Assembly: GCA_951640195.1 (NCBI GenBank) | Contig: OX621171.1 | Span: 496,001-560,000, forward strand | Reading direction: 5' to 3' | DNA: 64,000 bases | DNA from: Porpolomopsis calyptriformis | Lineage: Eukaryota > Basidiomycota > Agaricomycetes > Agaricales > Hygrophoraceae | In this document: positions 1-11,289 of the stretch, piece after piece | Numbering within the stretch: the stretch's first letter is position 1 | How the letters are laid out: each line of letters starts with the position of its first letter | Made by a program: the position numbers and the translations under genes | The notes under the pieces: generated by a model | The model's database searches: none | Told to the model about the DNA's origin: nothing | Seen by the model: the letters and a program-made list of their open reading frames with translations, nothing else

Positions 1-711
1 CTCAAGTGCAAGCTCGAGGCATTGTCGATCGAAGACGGAAGCTTTTCGCTTCCAAGCGTTAAGGGTGGCGGGGATGGGATCAAGGGCATAGATTTTTTCG
101 AGAATTCCGGGATTGAGGCCGTTCCGGTAGAAAACTTTGAGGGCGTCGTCGTTGAATCCAGTTTCATCCGCGAGAGCTCCGAATCGTACGTTATAATTGT
201 CCACAGTGGAAAGTCCTTGGGTTACCTTTTGAATTTTGACTTGCGCTGTCACTCTCGCATCAACGTCTCCAAAGCACTCCTCGAGCTCTTCCATGAAATC
301 CTCGTAATCGGCTCCGATCCACTGAGCACGTTTGAACTCTTGGGTCTGTTGTCGGGCCCACGACTGGGCGACTCCAATCTTCATAAACGACAAGACATAA
401 GTAATTTTCTGTCTGTCGGACCATTGGCTGTCGTCAAGGACTAGACGACAAGCTTGGATGAAGCTGAGACATTTGGCAGCAGACCCGTCGTATTCATCGG
501 GTTTGGCGATCTTGATGGAGGGGGGAGTAGGTTGTTGAGGCAAAGGAGGCTGTTGGGGTTGTGGAGGAGGTTGGGGTTGTTGTTGTTGGAGCTGAGTAAT
601 TAGCTGTTGTTGTTGGGTGATGGTTTGTTTGAGTTGGCGAACAGTGGCCACCAAAGTCGCAATATCAATGGTAGGGGGGTTGGTGGGGGTGTTAGCGGAT
701 GTTCCTGACAT
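1..711 (-). CDS. Ty3/Gypsy gag protein, 5' part (runs off left edge)
   Basis: The minus-strand frame is open from 711 to the window edge (237 codons), so the C-terminus with any CCHC knuckle lies outside. The start is placed at the ATG at 709-711 (MSGTSANT); the frame is open further upstream to about 1095 but has no earlier ATG. The first ~70 residues are low complexity (Gln/Pro runs). Then a gag-type helical domain begins: SIKIAKPDEYDGSAAKC, LVLDDSQWSDRQKITYVL, GVAQSWARQQ, then an ADYEDFMEELEECFGD helix and a VDNYNVRFGALA motif. This order is typical of fungal Ty3/Gypsy gag, which forms the virus-like particle and packages element RNA. The LTR just upstream supports the call. No stop is seen in the visible part. 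Confidence 0.88.
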   Translation of the reverse strand, partial: MSGTSANTPTNPPTIDIATLVATVRQLKQTITQQQQLITQLQQQQPQPPPQPQQPPLPQQPTPPSIKIAKPDEYDGSAAKCLSFIQACRLVLDDSQWSDRQKITYVLSFMKIGVAQSWARQQTQEFKRAQWIGADYEDFMEELEECFGDVDARVTAQVKIQKVTQGLSTVDNYNVRFGALADETGFNDDALKVFYRNGLNPGILEKIYALDPIPATLNAWKRKASVFDRQCLELALE

Positions 712-1153
712 ATTGGTAGATGTCGGTTGTTGTGGAGTTGTTGGAGCTGTTGGTGTTGGTGTGGGTGTCGCAGAGGAAAGTTGGGAGTAGAGGGAACCAT
801 ATCGTCCTGGTGGGGTAGCAGTTCGTTGATGAACTGGTCTCGTTGCTGGTGCTGAAGATGAAGTGAAGAGTCCTCTTGTTCTCGATCGAGTCCGTGGTCC
901 TAGAGAGGTAGGAGCAGGGGTAGGAGTAGCTAACGTTTCTTCAAGGACTGAAGAAAAGGATGGTTCTTGATCTCGAATTGTAGCTGAGAAAGTCGATCTT
1001 GAAAGAGGGTCTTCGTAATGTTCTTCAACGTCTGAGTTGTCGGTAGAAGCCAGGATGGAAGTAGGTAAGGGGCAAAGAGGTGATGTCGATGATCACAGTG
1101 ATGGGGATGTTTGGATAAGCAGGTGGGAGAGAACCAGAAGGAAGTCTGATTCT
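712..1153 (-). other. 5' leader of the Gypsy element
   Basis: This lies between the LTR end and the gag start on the minus strand. The gag frame stays open without ATG to about 1095. The internal region begins directly after the LTR with AGAATCAGACTTC. I could not match a tRNA primer-binding site with certainty. Confidence 0.45.
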
Positions 1154-1745
1154 TGTTATAAACCGGTTGTTCAGAACGCGTTTTACTTCGGTTGTTCTGT
1201 CCCAAGAGATATAGAGGATGGTTCCAAGTCCTTGTTATGAGTAGGCTAACGAGGAATCAGACTTAAGGTCTGATACGTACAGAAGTACTCTTTATATACT
1301 GACTACTTATCTGTGTGAGTCAGTGCGACATAACATGAGGTAGAGATAAGGATGAGTCATTGTGATCGATGACGAATCATAAAGGGGTTGAAACATAACG
1401 GAAATGAAGTGTGTCCGCATATGGGTAAAGTAGTGGGGAATCCCTAGGGAATCCCGGAGAAAGGTAATGGGGAATCCCGATAACAAATAGGGGGGAATCC
1501 CAAGATAAGAGATAGGTTTGCATACGATAAGATAAAGAAAATGAAGGAAAATTACGACCGTGACAGTGTTGAGAAATGAAGCAGAGGTCGAGGGGTTAAC
1601 ATAGGCTTCAATAATGAGCTCATCCAGGGGGTCAGGGGTGGGCATAGATATTGGGGGGGCAGGTAAAGATTGTGAGGAGCAGTTGAGGCATGTGGAGTGG
1701 CAGGGTGGTTGAATACTGAAAAGCAGACATATTGAACCCCTCACA
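1154..1745 (-). mobile_element. Gypsy LTR, 592 bp (5' LTR of the gag-bearing element)
   Basis: Read on the minus strand it begins TGTGAGGGGTTCAATATG at 1745 and ends TTTATAACA at 1154, giving the usual TG...CA ends. A TATATAAAGAG promoter element lies near 1285-1293. The 3' limit is supported by a second copy of the last ~140 bp at 62263-62403, which stops at the same TTATAACA and then runs into unrelated DNA. The 5' limit rests only on the TGTGAGGGG start and is less certain. Open frames in it are chance frames. Confidence 0.65.
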
Positions 1746-2157
1746 GTGGGCTCCAATTATGTAGAAGGCATGAGGGATCTCAAGGAAGATTCCTCTTGTT
1801 TGTCCAAGGGGTATCAGAACACATAGGAATCAATTCAGTAAGTAGGTGATAGTGAGAAGGGGCTTCAAGGTTTTAAAGGCTTGATATATTGTGCAGGAAG
1901 GAAAGATATGTATTGGGGGAAGGTGTGTCTATGATTAAGTGACTATCTACTTGATATATATATAGAGGAGGTGAATAAAGGGACTTCTTTATAGGTATGT
2001 GTATAAAGGGTAGTTCCTTTGTAAGAGTATGTGAGTGGGATTTAGATAGATAAGTGAAAGGAAGATAGGATAAGGTAGATAAGATAAGAAAACAAAGGTA
2101 AGAGACTTTTCCAATAGGTTGAAGGTGTTTCTGATGGAGTTTGTGTTTTTAGAAGTG
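1746..2157. other. No gene seen
   Basis: Purine-rich, AT-rich sequence with scattered TATATA and GGTAAG-like words. I see no coding frame, RNA gene or repeat. Confidence 0.5.
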
Positions 2158-2413
2158 TGTTAGGTCCAAAGTTTTGGAGTTGATTTCGGAGATTGGTGTT
2201 GGATAAACCATGGGACTTAGTCGATATCCTGTCTACAGATACAGGGAAAAAACACAGTACTTATATACCTGCTAGATAATTATATCTGAGACATAGTGAC
2301 AACAGAGGACATCATAAGTAGGAAACATGTGAAAAGTACAGAGTGTTCAGAGTTGTTGGAGTTATCGGAGTTCATCAGAATTCATCGGAGTTCATCGGAA
2401 CTGGGATGTAACA
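2158..2413 (-). mobile_element. Probable 3' LTR of the second Gypsy element, 256 bp
   Basis: Reading the minus strand, a polypurine tract (AAGAGGGAGATAC) ends at 2414 and is followed by TGTTACATCCC, the usual PPT-LTR junction. The proposed end GGACCTAACA at 2158 gives matching TGTTA/TAACA tips. A TATATAAGTAC box lies inside near 2258. No partner 5' LTR is visible because the element is cut off at its 5' end, so the far limit is unproven. The start contains repeated CGGAGTTCAT words. Confidence 0.5.
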
Positions 2414-2539
2414 GTATCTCCCTCTTAAGGGCGAGCCCTTGAGACCGCATACTGAACTTGACCATATTTAGTAATGACCAAGAAATCAGAGTTTCGGAAT
2501 GTGGCAGATTTCGGAGAATCGTCAGAGTTTGACATCGGA

Positions 2540-2553
2540 ACATATATAATAAG
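2540..2553 (+). promoter_or_regulatory. TATA box of the cysteine-rich gene
   Basis: ACATATATAATAAG lies about 40 bp before the ATG at 2583 on the plus strand. This spacing suits a core promoter. It overlaps the interior of the minus-strand Gypsy element, so the gene has its own antisense promoter. Confidence 0.4.
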
Positions 2554-2582
2554 GTCCGGTGGACCACCCTTCTTCATTAACA

Positions 2583-3354
2583 ATGCCTACTTGCAATGAG
2601 ATCCAAGCCCAACTTGCACAACTGCAAGTCTTGCTCGAAAACGAAGAACAACGAGAGTACGAGGAAGCGGAGAAACAAGTGGAGGAGGCCCAGAGGGTGG
2701 AGGAAGAGTGCCAGTTGGCAGAGGAACGACGGGTGGCCAGACAGGCAGCCAAAGCTGCAAAAAGGGAGGCAGCAAGGAGGGCGAAGGAGGCGGCTCGAAC
2801 AGCGGAGATGGCAGTGGAGGAAAGATCAGGGCAAGAGGCCTTGATCAGGAGGCCGTAAGTAATTTCTTTTTTATCCACTTTATTCCGGAGTTGACTGGAG
2901 TTCATTTAGGAGGGCTCCATGCAAGCCTTGCATCAGGAAAGGGAGCGCAGAGGGGTGTGTGTGGCTGACTGGACAGGGGAAGGCCTGGGGCTGTATTGCC
3001 TGCCAACAGGTAAAGGCCAAATGCTGGGTTGGGGAAGAACCAGCAAAAAGGAAATGCATCTGGAGTACCATGGAGGAACCGGAACATGGAGGAAAGAAGC
3101 AACAAGGAAATGCGGAGTCATTGGAGATGGCAAATTTGAGGGAGGAGTTGCAAGGAGTTCGGGGGGAGATGAGGAAGATGAGAATAGAGATGAAGAGAAT
3201 GAGGAAGTCCATGGAGAGGACTGAGGAGTTGCTAGATGGGGATTATAAGGACAGTGGAGAAAGCAGAGAAAGTTCGGAGGAGGAGGAGGAGGAGGAGATG
3301 TCGGAGGAGGAGGAATTACCCATAAGGGATGTAGAAATAGTCCCTTTGGAATAG
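2583..3354 (+). CDS. Cysteine-cluster protein antisense within a Gypsy element
   Basis: Two exons, 2583-2854 and 2910-3354, join through a GTAAGT...TTTAG intron that keeps frame and gives about 238 residues. The N-terminal half is a charged coiled coil rich in Glu, Arg and Ala (QLAQLQVLLENEEQREYEEA). The spliced junction creates a cysteine cluster: PCKPCIRKG, then GCVWLTGQGKAWGC and IACQQVKAKCWV, a zinc-binding-like CxxC pattern. The C-terminus is another charged helix and an acidic tail of about 15 Glu. Similar short proteins are common in Agaricomycete genomes, often near retroelements; their role is not known to me. The gene points opposite to the surrounding Gypsy pol. Confidence 0.65.
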
Positions 3355-3403
3355 ATAATGATTTTTTTGAATCGAAGAAAAGAATAAATAAGAGCGAAAG
3401 AAA

Positions 3404-6150
3404 TCAATAGTCAGGTCCAGGTTTCTCCAGATAAACGGAGTGGAACTCCAAGATGAGTTCCAAAGCATGTCCTAGCTCAGTAGCGAGGATCCATGAAGTT
3501 TCTTCATTGGTACCTTCATAGCCTTCCCAATGAACCAAATACAATAATTTGCATAAGCGATGCCTATTATCAATTTTCGAGTCTAGGATTTCGGAGATCT
3601 CGAACTCCAGTTCTCCATCTATGATTACTGGAGGAGGCAGAGGTTGTACTCAGTTTGGAATCGTATTCGGTGAGGCTGGTTCCAACTGTGATACATGAAA
3701 GACAGGATGGATAGCTTTCATGGAACTAGGCAAACGGAGAGTATAGGAATGGGTTCCAACTCGGGCAATGACCTTGAAAGGACCTAAGTTCTTCTCCGAG
3801 AGTTTTTTGGAGGGTCTGGTAGTTCGGAAAAACTTGGCCTTTACGAAGGCTTGAGTTCCTATTTCGAAATCAGGGGCCAGAATGCACTTTAAATCAGCAT
3901 AGTGCTGATAACACTTTTGAGCTTCGGAGATGGTATTTCGGAGTTCTGAGTGGAGTTCGTCCAAATCAACAGCTAGTTCTCTGGCTTGAATGGAAGTAAG
4001 ATCATGCTCAGGGGTACTGAAATATTTGGATGATAACCCTTGTTGGCAAAAAAAGGGGATATCCCAGTAGTAGCATTTGGAGCATTGGTATATGTGAATT
4101 CCGCAATAGCCAGGAGATGGGACCAGTTGTCCTGTTGATAGTTACAATACATCCATAGGTATTGCTCCAAGGTTTGATTAACTCATTCGGTTTGTCTGTC
4201 ACCTTCCAGATGATACCCAGAGGTAAAATGGAGATGCATGTCAAGGACTTTACCCAATGACCAGAAAAAGTGGGAGACAAATTCTGAGCCTCAGTCACAG
4301 GTGACATGTGAGGGAACTCCATGTTTGGAGAATACATGGACAAGGAAAAGTTGAGCGAGTTGAGGAGCAGTGATGGTGTTGAAGGTTAGTATGAAAATAG
4401 CTTGTTTGGAGAATTGATCAACAATGACAAGAATAGCGGAGAATTCATCGGAGTTAGGGAGTTGCTCGATAAAATCCATGGAGATGGAATTCCAAGGCTT
4501 CTCCGGAATTGGGAGTTGCTTGAGCAAACCATAAGGTTGATGGTGAGGGACTTTGGACCTAGCGCACATAGTACAGGAGTTACAGTAGTCCTTTATGAAG
4601 GTCCGGAGTTCAGGCCATGTGTATTCTCGTCGGATCAATTCAAGCATTTTGTTTTGACCAAAATGACCAGCAATTGGATGATCATGCTTCATACGCAAAA
4701 TTTGAAGTTGTAAGTCATCTACGTCAGGCACATAGATACAACCATCATGATGAAGGAAACCGGAAGTGTCAATAGTCCATCGGAGATCAGAGTTGGCATC
4801 AGAGTTGGACTCCGCAACCTTCAGATGCTCCATAGCCACTGGATCATCACAAAGTGAATTCCGAATTTTCAAGTGGAGGGAGTCTACATCCATAATGAAT
4901 GCAGCCTTTAACACTGGATCCAATAAGGATAAAGCTTGTAGGGACGAAGCCAGTTGCTCTGAGGTAAAAACCGGTCAGAGGTTCTGAGGATTGATACTGG
5001 CATAGTCGCTATCTCCCTCTTTAGGATTGATGTCATATTGACGCGTTAAGAAGTCTGGTTTTGCTCCGAGTTTTCTGGGGTGAAAACGAATAATGAGATT
5101 AAAGCCTGATAAAAATTCAGACCAACGAGCCTGACGTCGTGATAGGAGTTTGGTTGTAGAAAAGTATACCAAATTCTTGTGATCAGTGACAACGTCGACC
5201 GGGTCAGAAGAGCCTTCAAGGTAATGATGCCAGTTGTGAAAACTATCGTGAATGGCTAATAGCTCCTTGTTGTGGATATCATAGTTCAACTCCGGCGGAG
5301 TTAAAGTCCAAGAGTAGAACGCAATGGGATGTAATGATTCATCCTCAGCTTAAGTTGATAAGATGCCTGCTATAGCATAGTCAGAGGCATCTGTTTCTAC
5401 TACCAGACGTGATCCCAGAGTGAAATTGACAAGAACTGGAGTGGAAGTGAAGGCCTGCTTCAGAGATTCAAATGCAAATTTGCATTGAGTATCGAAATTC
5501 CACGGAACATTTTTCTGGGTCAGTTGCATAAGCGGACATACCAATCCCAAGTAGTTGTTGATAAAACGCCTATAGAAATTTCCAAAACCTAAGAATGACT
5601 GGACATCCTTGATTTTCTGTGGTTCTGGCCAATCTAGGATAATCTGAACTTTGGCAGGGTCCATGGTAATTCCACTAGGGGAAAGGATAAATCCAAGGTA
5701 TTCAATCATATCTTGATGGAAGAAACATTTCTCCAGTTTTCTGAAAAGACTGTTAAGTCAGAGTCTTTGGAGTACCTCACGGACATGTCTCCAGTGATCC
5801 GCAATGTTATCCGAGTAGACAAGGATATTGTCAAGATATACTACAACGGAGATATCAGAGAGATCAGAGAAAATCTTGTTCATGAAACGTTGAAATGTTG
5901 ATGGGGGATTGCATAGACCTAAGGGCATAACTAAGAACTCAAAAGCACCATACCTGGTATGGAAAGTGGTTTTCCATTCATCCCCTTCCATGATTTGTAC
6001 ATTGAAGTATCCAATTTGTAAATTGATTTTGGTGTAGATACGACCTTTGCTGGCGCAGTCTAGGAGATCGGAGATGAGTGGAAGTGGGTAACGATCCTTC
6101 TTGGTGATTTTATTAATACCTCAATAGTCCACGCATGTCAGAGATATATT
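3404..6150 (-). pseudogene. Degenerate Ty3/Gypsy pol (RT, RNase H, integrase, chromodomain)
   Basis: Minus-strand fragments in the canonical order: reverse transcriptase ([13 protein letters not shown], then [10 protein letters not shown]), RNase H with VVETDASDYAIAG, integrase zinc-binding and core domains (AGHFGQNKM; MDFIEQLP), a C-terminal FHVSQLEP segment and a chromodomain (ISEILDSK...YLVHWEGYEG). It is dead: stops interrupt the frame at 3650-3652, 4183-4185 and 6123-6125, and the RT active site reads YLDNILVYS, with one catalytic Asp changed to Asn. The three TGA stops sit where the family normally has arginine. The element is cut at about 6150 inside RT, so gag, protease and the 5' LTR are missing. 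Confidence 0.9.
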
Positions 6151-6540
6151 TTTTCCTTTTCCTTTGCTCATCTATTCCCATTTACATCAGACAGTTTACA
6201 CCAATAGCCGCTTAGCCACCCAAGCTCCGCTTAGTAATACAAGGTGACCAAGCCATATCTATATTTAGTCAACCATCACTCTCCTTATCTACATGACTCA
6301 TCCATAGTCGTTACGACTCACACGTAGTCAATATGACTCATACTTAGCTAGTATATAAAGCTAGCAGTAGATAGACTTAGGATAAGTCTGTTTCTTTCGT
6401 TAACACCCCAATCAGTAGTCTTCCAACCCTTTAAAACCCTACACCCAGAGCCTGAAGTAAAACCTTGCGATCAACCCTAGACTGCCGTCTAACAGCAGGG
6501 CCAATTCCAAGGCTGATATCCTGTCGAGATGACCAGGTTT
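6151..6540. other. Possible LTR-derived sequence
   Basis: No coding frame. It contains a hairpin-like CTAGTATATAAAGCTAG TATA box near 6350 followed by candidate LTR tips (TTAACA near 6400, CTAACA near 6490). This fits a retroelement promoter region, but I could not find a second copy in the window. Confidence 0.25.
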
Positions 6541-6799
6541 TGAGAGGGGGGTGAATAACAATGATGATGTTATTTCACTCCCTAATAATCTTTTTCCCAC
6601 TCCAGACCACCCTATAGTAGATCTCTATCAGGTTCAACATGAGGTTGAACCCATTAATTTCCACTCCTGAATCTGAAATTTGTACCAAAATGAAGAAAAA
6701 CAAGCTACTCTCCTTCAAGAAAAATATAAAGACAACTGGAAGACCTGAGATGATGGTATTAGGACTTACTTAGACTAGACTTATGTCTCAAAGGACACC

Positions 6800-7967
6800 C
6801 CACTTCATGGCAAAATCATTGCTCAATATCATAACAGTCCTCTCTCTAGACACTATAGCTCCTTCAAGACTGCTGAAGCTATATGTCGCAACTACTGGTG
6901 GCCTACCATCAGGAGAGATGTTGGTGCTTATGTCCACAGTTGCAAAACATGCCAGTGAACCAAGGCATCCTAACTACCTGTGAAGACTCCACTTCACCCT
7001 TTCGATCCTCCTACATGACCTTAGGATATGATCACAGTAAGGTTTCATGAAGATTATTCAGGATCATGTTGTTCAAGATCACAGTGTCCCCCAGTGGATC
7101 ATCCATGATCACAACCCACAATTCATTTCTAAATTTATGACTGATCTCTTTTGCCTTCTGGGCACCTCGCAGAATGTTTCCACAGCCTATCATTTCCAGA
7201 CCAATAGCCAATCTAAATGAATGAATCAGATGCTTGAACAGTACCTCCACATCTTCATCAATCATTGTCAGGATAATTGGAAGGAATGGCTTGCGCTTGC
7301 TGAATTCTTGAACAACAATTCCATACACACAGCCATGCATCAAACCCCCTTCTATGTCAATTACAGCCAGAACTCCTAGACAGGAAACAACACCTTGAGA
7401 GAAGTCCGAAATGAATCTGCAACCCAATTTACTAATCAGATGAAGAACATCCATCAAGAAGCTGAAGCCACCCTTAGAAGAGCTAATGAAACAATGAAGA
7501 CTGCTCACAACAAACACATCTGAGCCTTGCAAGCATATTTGCTAGGTGACAAAGTGTGGTTGGCTGCTACCAACATCAAGACCAGACAACCTATGAAGGA
7601 GATTGACAATAAATGCTTCAGTCCCTTTAAGGTCATTGAGAAGGTCAGCTACTCAGCCTACAAACTTGAACTCCCTCATAAATGGTTGGGACTCTACCCA
7701 GTCTTCAACAAATCCTACCTCTCCCCCTATCATCCTCCTGTTTTCCTAAATCAGAAAAAACCTGCTCCTCCCCCTCCAATCCAACTAGAAGGTGACTCTG
7801 AATACGTCGTCAATGACATCCTAGACTCCCATCTGCAATGAGGGAAACTACAGTATTTAGTGCATTGGGAAGGCTATACTAGTGAAGAAAACACTTGGGA
7901 ACCTGAGTCAAATGTCAAGAACACTCAGGAATTGGTCAATGAATTCCACACCCTCCATTCTGAATAA
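6800..7967 (+). pseudogene. Degenerate Gypsy integrase/chromodomain on the plus strand
   Basis: Plus-strand frames give an integrase zinc-binding motif (YWWPTIRRDVGAYVHSCKTCQ, 6885-6955), an integrase core (WIIHDHNPQFIS; STAYHFQTN; WKEWLALAEF), a C-terminal DKVWLAATNIKTRQP segment at 7527-7841, and a chromodomain (LQYLVHWEGYTSEENTW) ending at TAA 7965-7967. TGA stops at 6956-6958, 7218-7220, 7521-7523 and 7839-7841 each replace an expected arginine or lie in a conserved stretch. RT and gag are absent or unrecognisable. It differs in sequence and strand from the pol relic to its left. Confidence 0.85.
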
Positions 7968-8443
7968 CCAGCTCCTCAACTCCAGATACGTGTTATTCAG
8001 ATAGATGAGTTCTTCAGTATTGATGAACATCTCTACAACCCCTCACAGACTCCACTGGTAAGGACTACAAACTGCCAAAGGTCAGTGATAATATTGATGT
8101 TCTCATTCCATTCCTTGCAATCAAAGTCAAATGACTCCTTGACAATGATTTTGACAGTTCCACCCTTCTTCCTCATCTACCCTCAACTATATGTCAAGTA
8201 TGGATCTATGAATCCAACCCTGTTAATGCAATCACAGCTGTTCTACAGCTGGACAATCAAGGTCAGGTACTCCATCTGTACTAGCTCATCTCTCCCTTGT
8301 CAGCTCTAGAAATTTGTTGCCAATACTAGTATCACCTCCCTGCCCCCCCTTGTTACGCACCAAGATGGTTGCTCTGAGACTGCTCAAGACATCTCCAACA
8401 CCTGTTCTAACATCACGCAGATGCAAATTTGAAGAGAGGGTGA
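7968..8443 (+). other. 3' internal region of the plus-strand Gypsy relic
   Basis: Untranslatable sequence between the chromodomain stop and the 3' LTR. It ends in a purine tract (GAAGAGAGGGTGA) that is the likely polypurine tract for plus-strand priming. No gene seen. Confidence 0.5.
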
Positions 8444-8820
8444 TGTTATGGCCACTTTGATTTTCTCACCATTCTACTCACTTTCCTTGCCTTTCAACCT
8501 TATCTTACCTTTCCCTTATCTAATCTTCTATTTATAGTTTCATAGATTAGAGGCAATTATACTATTGGTTGATGAAGATATGCTCTGCAGTTATTCCACA
8601 GTAGCTGCGCAAGGCTGCACATTGCTATGCATTTGTCAGCTATTCCATAGAATGTTGCCTTAGAGATCACAATCACGATTAGGACTCAGATAGTATAAGT
8701 AGGGTATGGATCACTTGTACTTTCCTTAGTCTTGATCTTCAACATTGTCACTGTTAGCTTATGCACTGACCTCTTTGTGATTTACATTTGAGTGACCTGA
8801 GACACACTGCTGACATAACA
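8444..8820 (+). mobile_element. 3' LTR of the plus-strand Gypsy relic, 377 bp
   Basis: It starts TGTTATGGCC directly after a polypurine tract and ends TGACATAACA, so the tips are a perfect 7 bp inverted repeat (TGTTATG/CATAACA). A TATAAGTAGGG box lies near 8695. No 5' partner is present, so the element is truncated. Confidence 0.7.
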
Positions 8821-9603
8821 CCAAACCAAACTAGAATATTATTTTACAACTATATTTTACAACTATATGATACAACATAATGTGGCAATATGTTGCATTA
8901 TATAGTTATAAATATAACACTATGTAGCACTATGTAGCACTATGTATAGTCCTTCATAACTATATGAATGAAATATGTGTATAATTTCATATTAACATCT
9001 GTATAATGCTAAAATATATATATTAGAGTGGCAGAATTTAGCATAAGGTGTAATATTACAAGATGTATACCATTATGTAGCATTTTATAAATATACAGAT
9101 GTGCAAACCTGTGTACAGATGTGCAAACTTGTGCACAGATATGAAAACTTGTGCACAGATATGAAAACTTGTGCACAGATATGAAAACTTGTGTGCAAAT
9201 ATGTATAATTATGCTAAGTTATGTGTAATTATGCTAAGTTGTGCATAATTATACAAAATTGTGTGCAGAAATATTAATTTATGTAAAATTATGTATAGAT
9301 GTGTAAAATTATGTGCAGATATATAAATATCTATGCATGACTATGCACAAGGATCTAAGAGGATAAACATGATTTTTGTCCAGTATGGTCCTTCATATGT
9401 AACAGATATGTTACATACAGCCACCATGCCGTGTTTGTACGTATTTGTACCAGATACCTTAAGTACTGGTTATACTTAGGTAAACAATAAGTTTACATCC
9501 CACTCCCGCTTATACCAGATTGCCCCAATACATTGGTTCTGTGCATATCCTGGTATTGAGCAAAGTGTGATAACTTATCCCCAATCCTTACACTTTTTTG
9601 CAC
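8821..9603. other. AT-rich spacer before the giant element
   Basis: No gene seen. The first ~500 bp is very AT-rich with repeated CACTATGTAG and TTGTGCA words and one short tandem array. The last ~200 bp is less AT-rich and unique. It shows no similarity to the DNA right of 62262. Confidence 0.55.
9101..9200. repeat. 20 bp tandem repeat, about five units
   Basis: Units of the form GTGCAAACTTGTGCACAGAT repeat head to tail with small changes (GTGCAAAC to ATGAAAAC). There are no spacers, so it is a minisatellite. Confidence 0.8.
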
Positions 9604-10979
9604 ATCAGGGACCCATTATCAACAAAATGACCAAAATGCTGGCACAAAATTAATTCAAAATTCTTTGGGGGATTATTAGGGCATCCCAATACAATCAGTT
9701 TTTAATTTACTAACCCATAAATTAAAAAAATCGGCGGTCCCATTCTTGAGATATATGTAAAATACTCCATTTATACCATTATGCAGCCCAGCTATTGTAT
9801 TGCACTCTATAAATCGCAATTTCATATCCATTCGATAGGCACAGTGAACTAATGGTGAGCCCACCAAAAATTCCGATTTTTAGAGCATTTGGTATGTCGT
9901 GGTGGAAGATGGTAAGGTTTTAGGAGGAAGTATAAGTATAAGTAGCTATAGACTGCTCTAAAAATCAGGGTTTTATATTCAATCGATAGCCCCAGTGTCA
10001 TAGAGGTGGGGAATACAACAATCCCGATTTATGGACCATTTGGGGTACCGCAATCAGTTATATAAGGGGTATGGGGGGGGATATCTCCAACTTATCACAG
10101 AGGTCCTTAAAAATCAGGATTTCATGTTCAATCGATAGCGCTAGTGTCACAGATACTGGGAATACAAAAATCCTGATTTATAGACCATTTGGGGTACCGC
10201 AATAAGCTATATAAGGGGTATGGAGGGGTATATCTCCAACTTATCACAGAGGTCTTTAAAAATCGGGATTTCATGTTCAATCGATAGCAGTAGTGTCATA
10301 GAGGCTCAGAATAACAAAATCCTGATTTATAGGTAGAATAAGGTACCGCAATAAGCCATATAAGGGGTATGGGGGGTATATCTCCAACTTATCACAGAGC
10401 TCTTTAAAAATCTGGGTTTTATATTCAATCAATAGCCCCAGTGTCATAGAGGTGGGGAATACAAAATTCCTGAGTTACGGACTATTTGGGGTACTGCAAT
10501 CAGTTATATAAGGGGTATGGGAGGGGTATATCTCCAACTTATTACAGACATCTTTAAACATTACAATTTCATGTTCAATCAATAGCACCAGTGTCGTAGA
10601 TGCTTGGAATAACAATATATGGATAGAATAAGGTACTCCAATAAGTTATATAAAGGGTATGAGGGACTATATCTCCAACTTATCACAGACCTCTTTAAAC
10701 ATCACAATTTCATGTTCAATCAATAGCACCAGTGTGATAGATGCTTGGAATAACAATATATGGACAGAATAAGGCACTGCAATAAGCTATATAAGGGGTA
10801 TGGGGGAGTATATCTCCAACTTATCACAGACCTCTTTAAACATCACAATTTTATGTTCAAACAATAGCACCAGTGTTATAGATGCTCGGAATGACAATAT
10901 ATGGACAGAATGAGGCACAGCAATAAACTATATAAGGGGTATGGGGGGGTATATCTCTAACTTATCACAGAGCTCTTTA
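9604..10979 (+). repeat. Left terminal inverted repeat with subterminal array
   Basis: About 355 bp of unique terminal sequence is followed by about seven direct units of 141-150 bp. Landmarks of each unit are TATATAAGGGGTATGGGGG, CTCCAACTTATCACAGAG and TTCAATCGATAGC. TATATAAGGGG recurs near 10059, 10208, 10358, 10504, 10646, 10788 and 10929. The last unit is broken by the MITE that starts at 10980. Arrays of this kind often bind the transposase of their element (inference). Confidence 0.8.
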
Positions 10980-11289
10980 CAGCTGTTTGCACATGGCTTG
11001 ACACACTTTTCCGTGGATTTGAAAAAAGAAAAGAGTCGACTCAGTGCTGTTATGACTGATTATTAATCATTTAAATACAACTGTTAGGCTGTTGTACCAA
11101 GATCAGGCTTAATGGCAACCTCAAGCTTGTCGGAAGACGATTCAATGTCACCAGGATCAAGCACACTGTTGGGTGGTACCATTAAGGTGATGAGCAATGT
11201 TAAGAGTTACAGTAAGAGATTGTACAAGTTATGGCTGGTCAACTTTTCTTAAATCTCTGGACAAGTGTCAAGCCATGTGCAAACGGCTG
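10980..11289. mobile_element. MITE of the Tc1-like element, 310 bp
   Basis: Flanked by TA on both sides. Both ends carry the inverted tip CAGCTGTTTGCACATGGC / GCCATGTGCAAACGGCTG. Inside it keeps both ends of the full element at 13925-16778, including part of the first exon of its minus-strand gene (GGATCAAGCACACTGTTGGG), with about 2.5 kb deleted. It is non-autonomous. Confidence 0.88.

Noticed and set aside
1307..1756. 149-codon minus-strand frame
   Set aside because: It lies wholly within the Gypsy LTR and crosses its 5' tip; composition is low complexity and no motif is present.
2522..2905. Ser/Ala/Cys-rich minus frame opposite the cysteine-rich gene
   Set aside because: Shadow of the plus-strand coiled-coil coding sequence; the plus gene has splice sites, phase and a zinc-like pattern.
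7032..7532. 166-codon minus frame
   Set aside because: Reverse-strand shadow of the plus-strand integrase relic, which has recognisable motifs.
9101..9200. Regular 20 bp repeats, CRISPR-like at first glance
   Set aside because: No unique spacers and no cas genes; a eukaryotic minisatellite.
9676..9867. 63-codon minus frame in the left terminal repeat
   Set aside because: The mirror copy at the right end has substitutions that do not preserve a protein, and no motif is seen.
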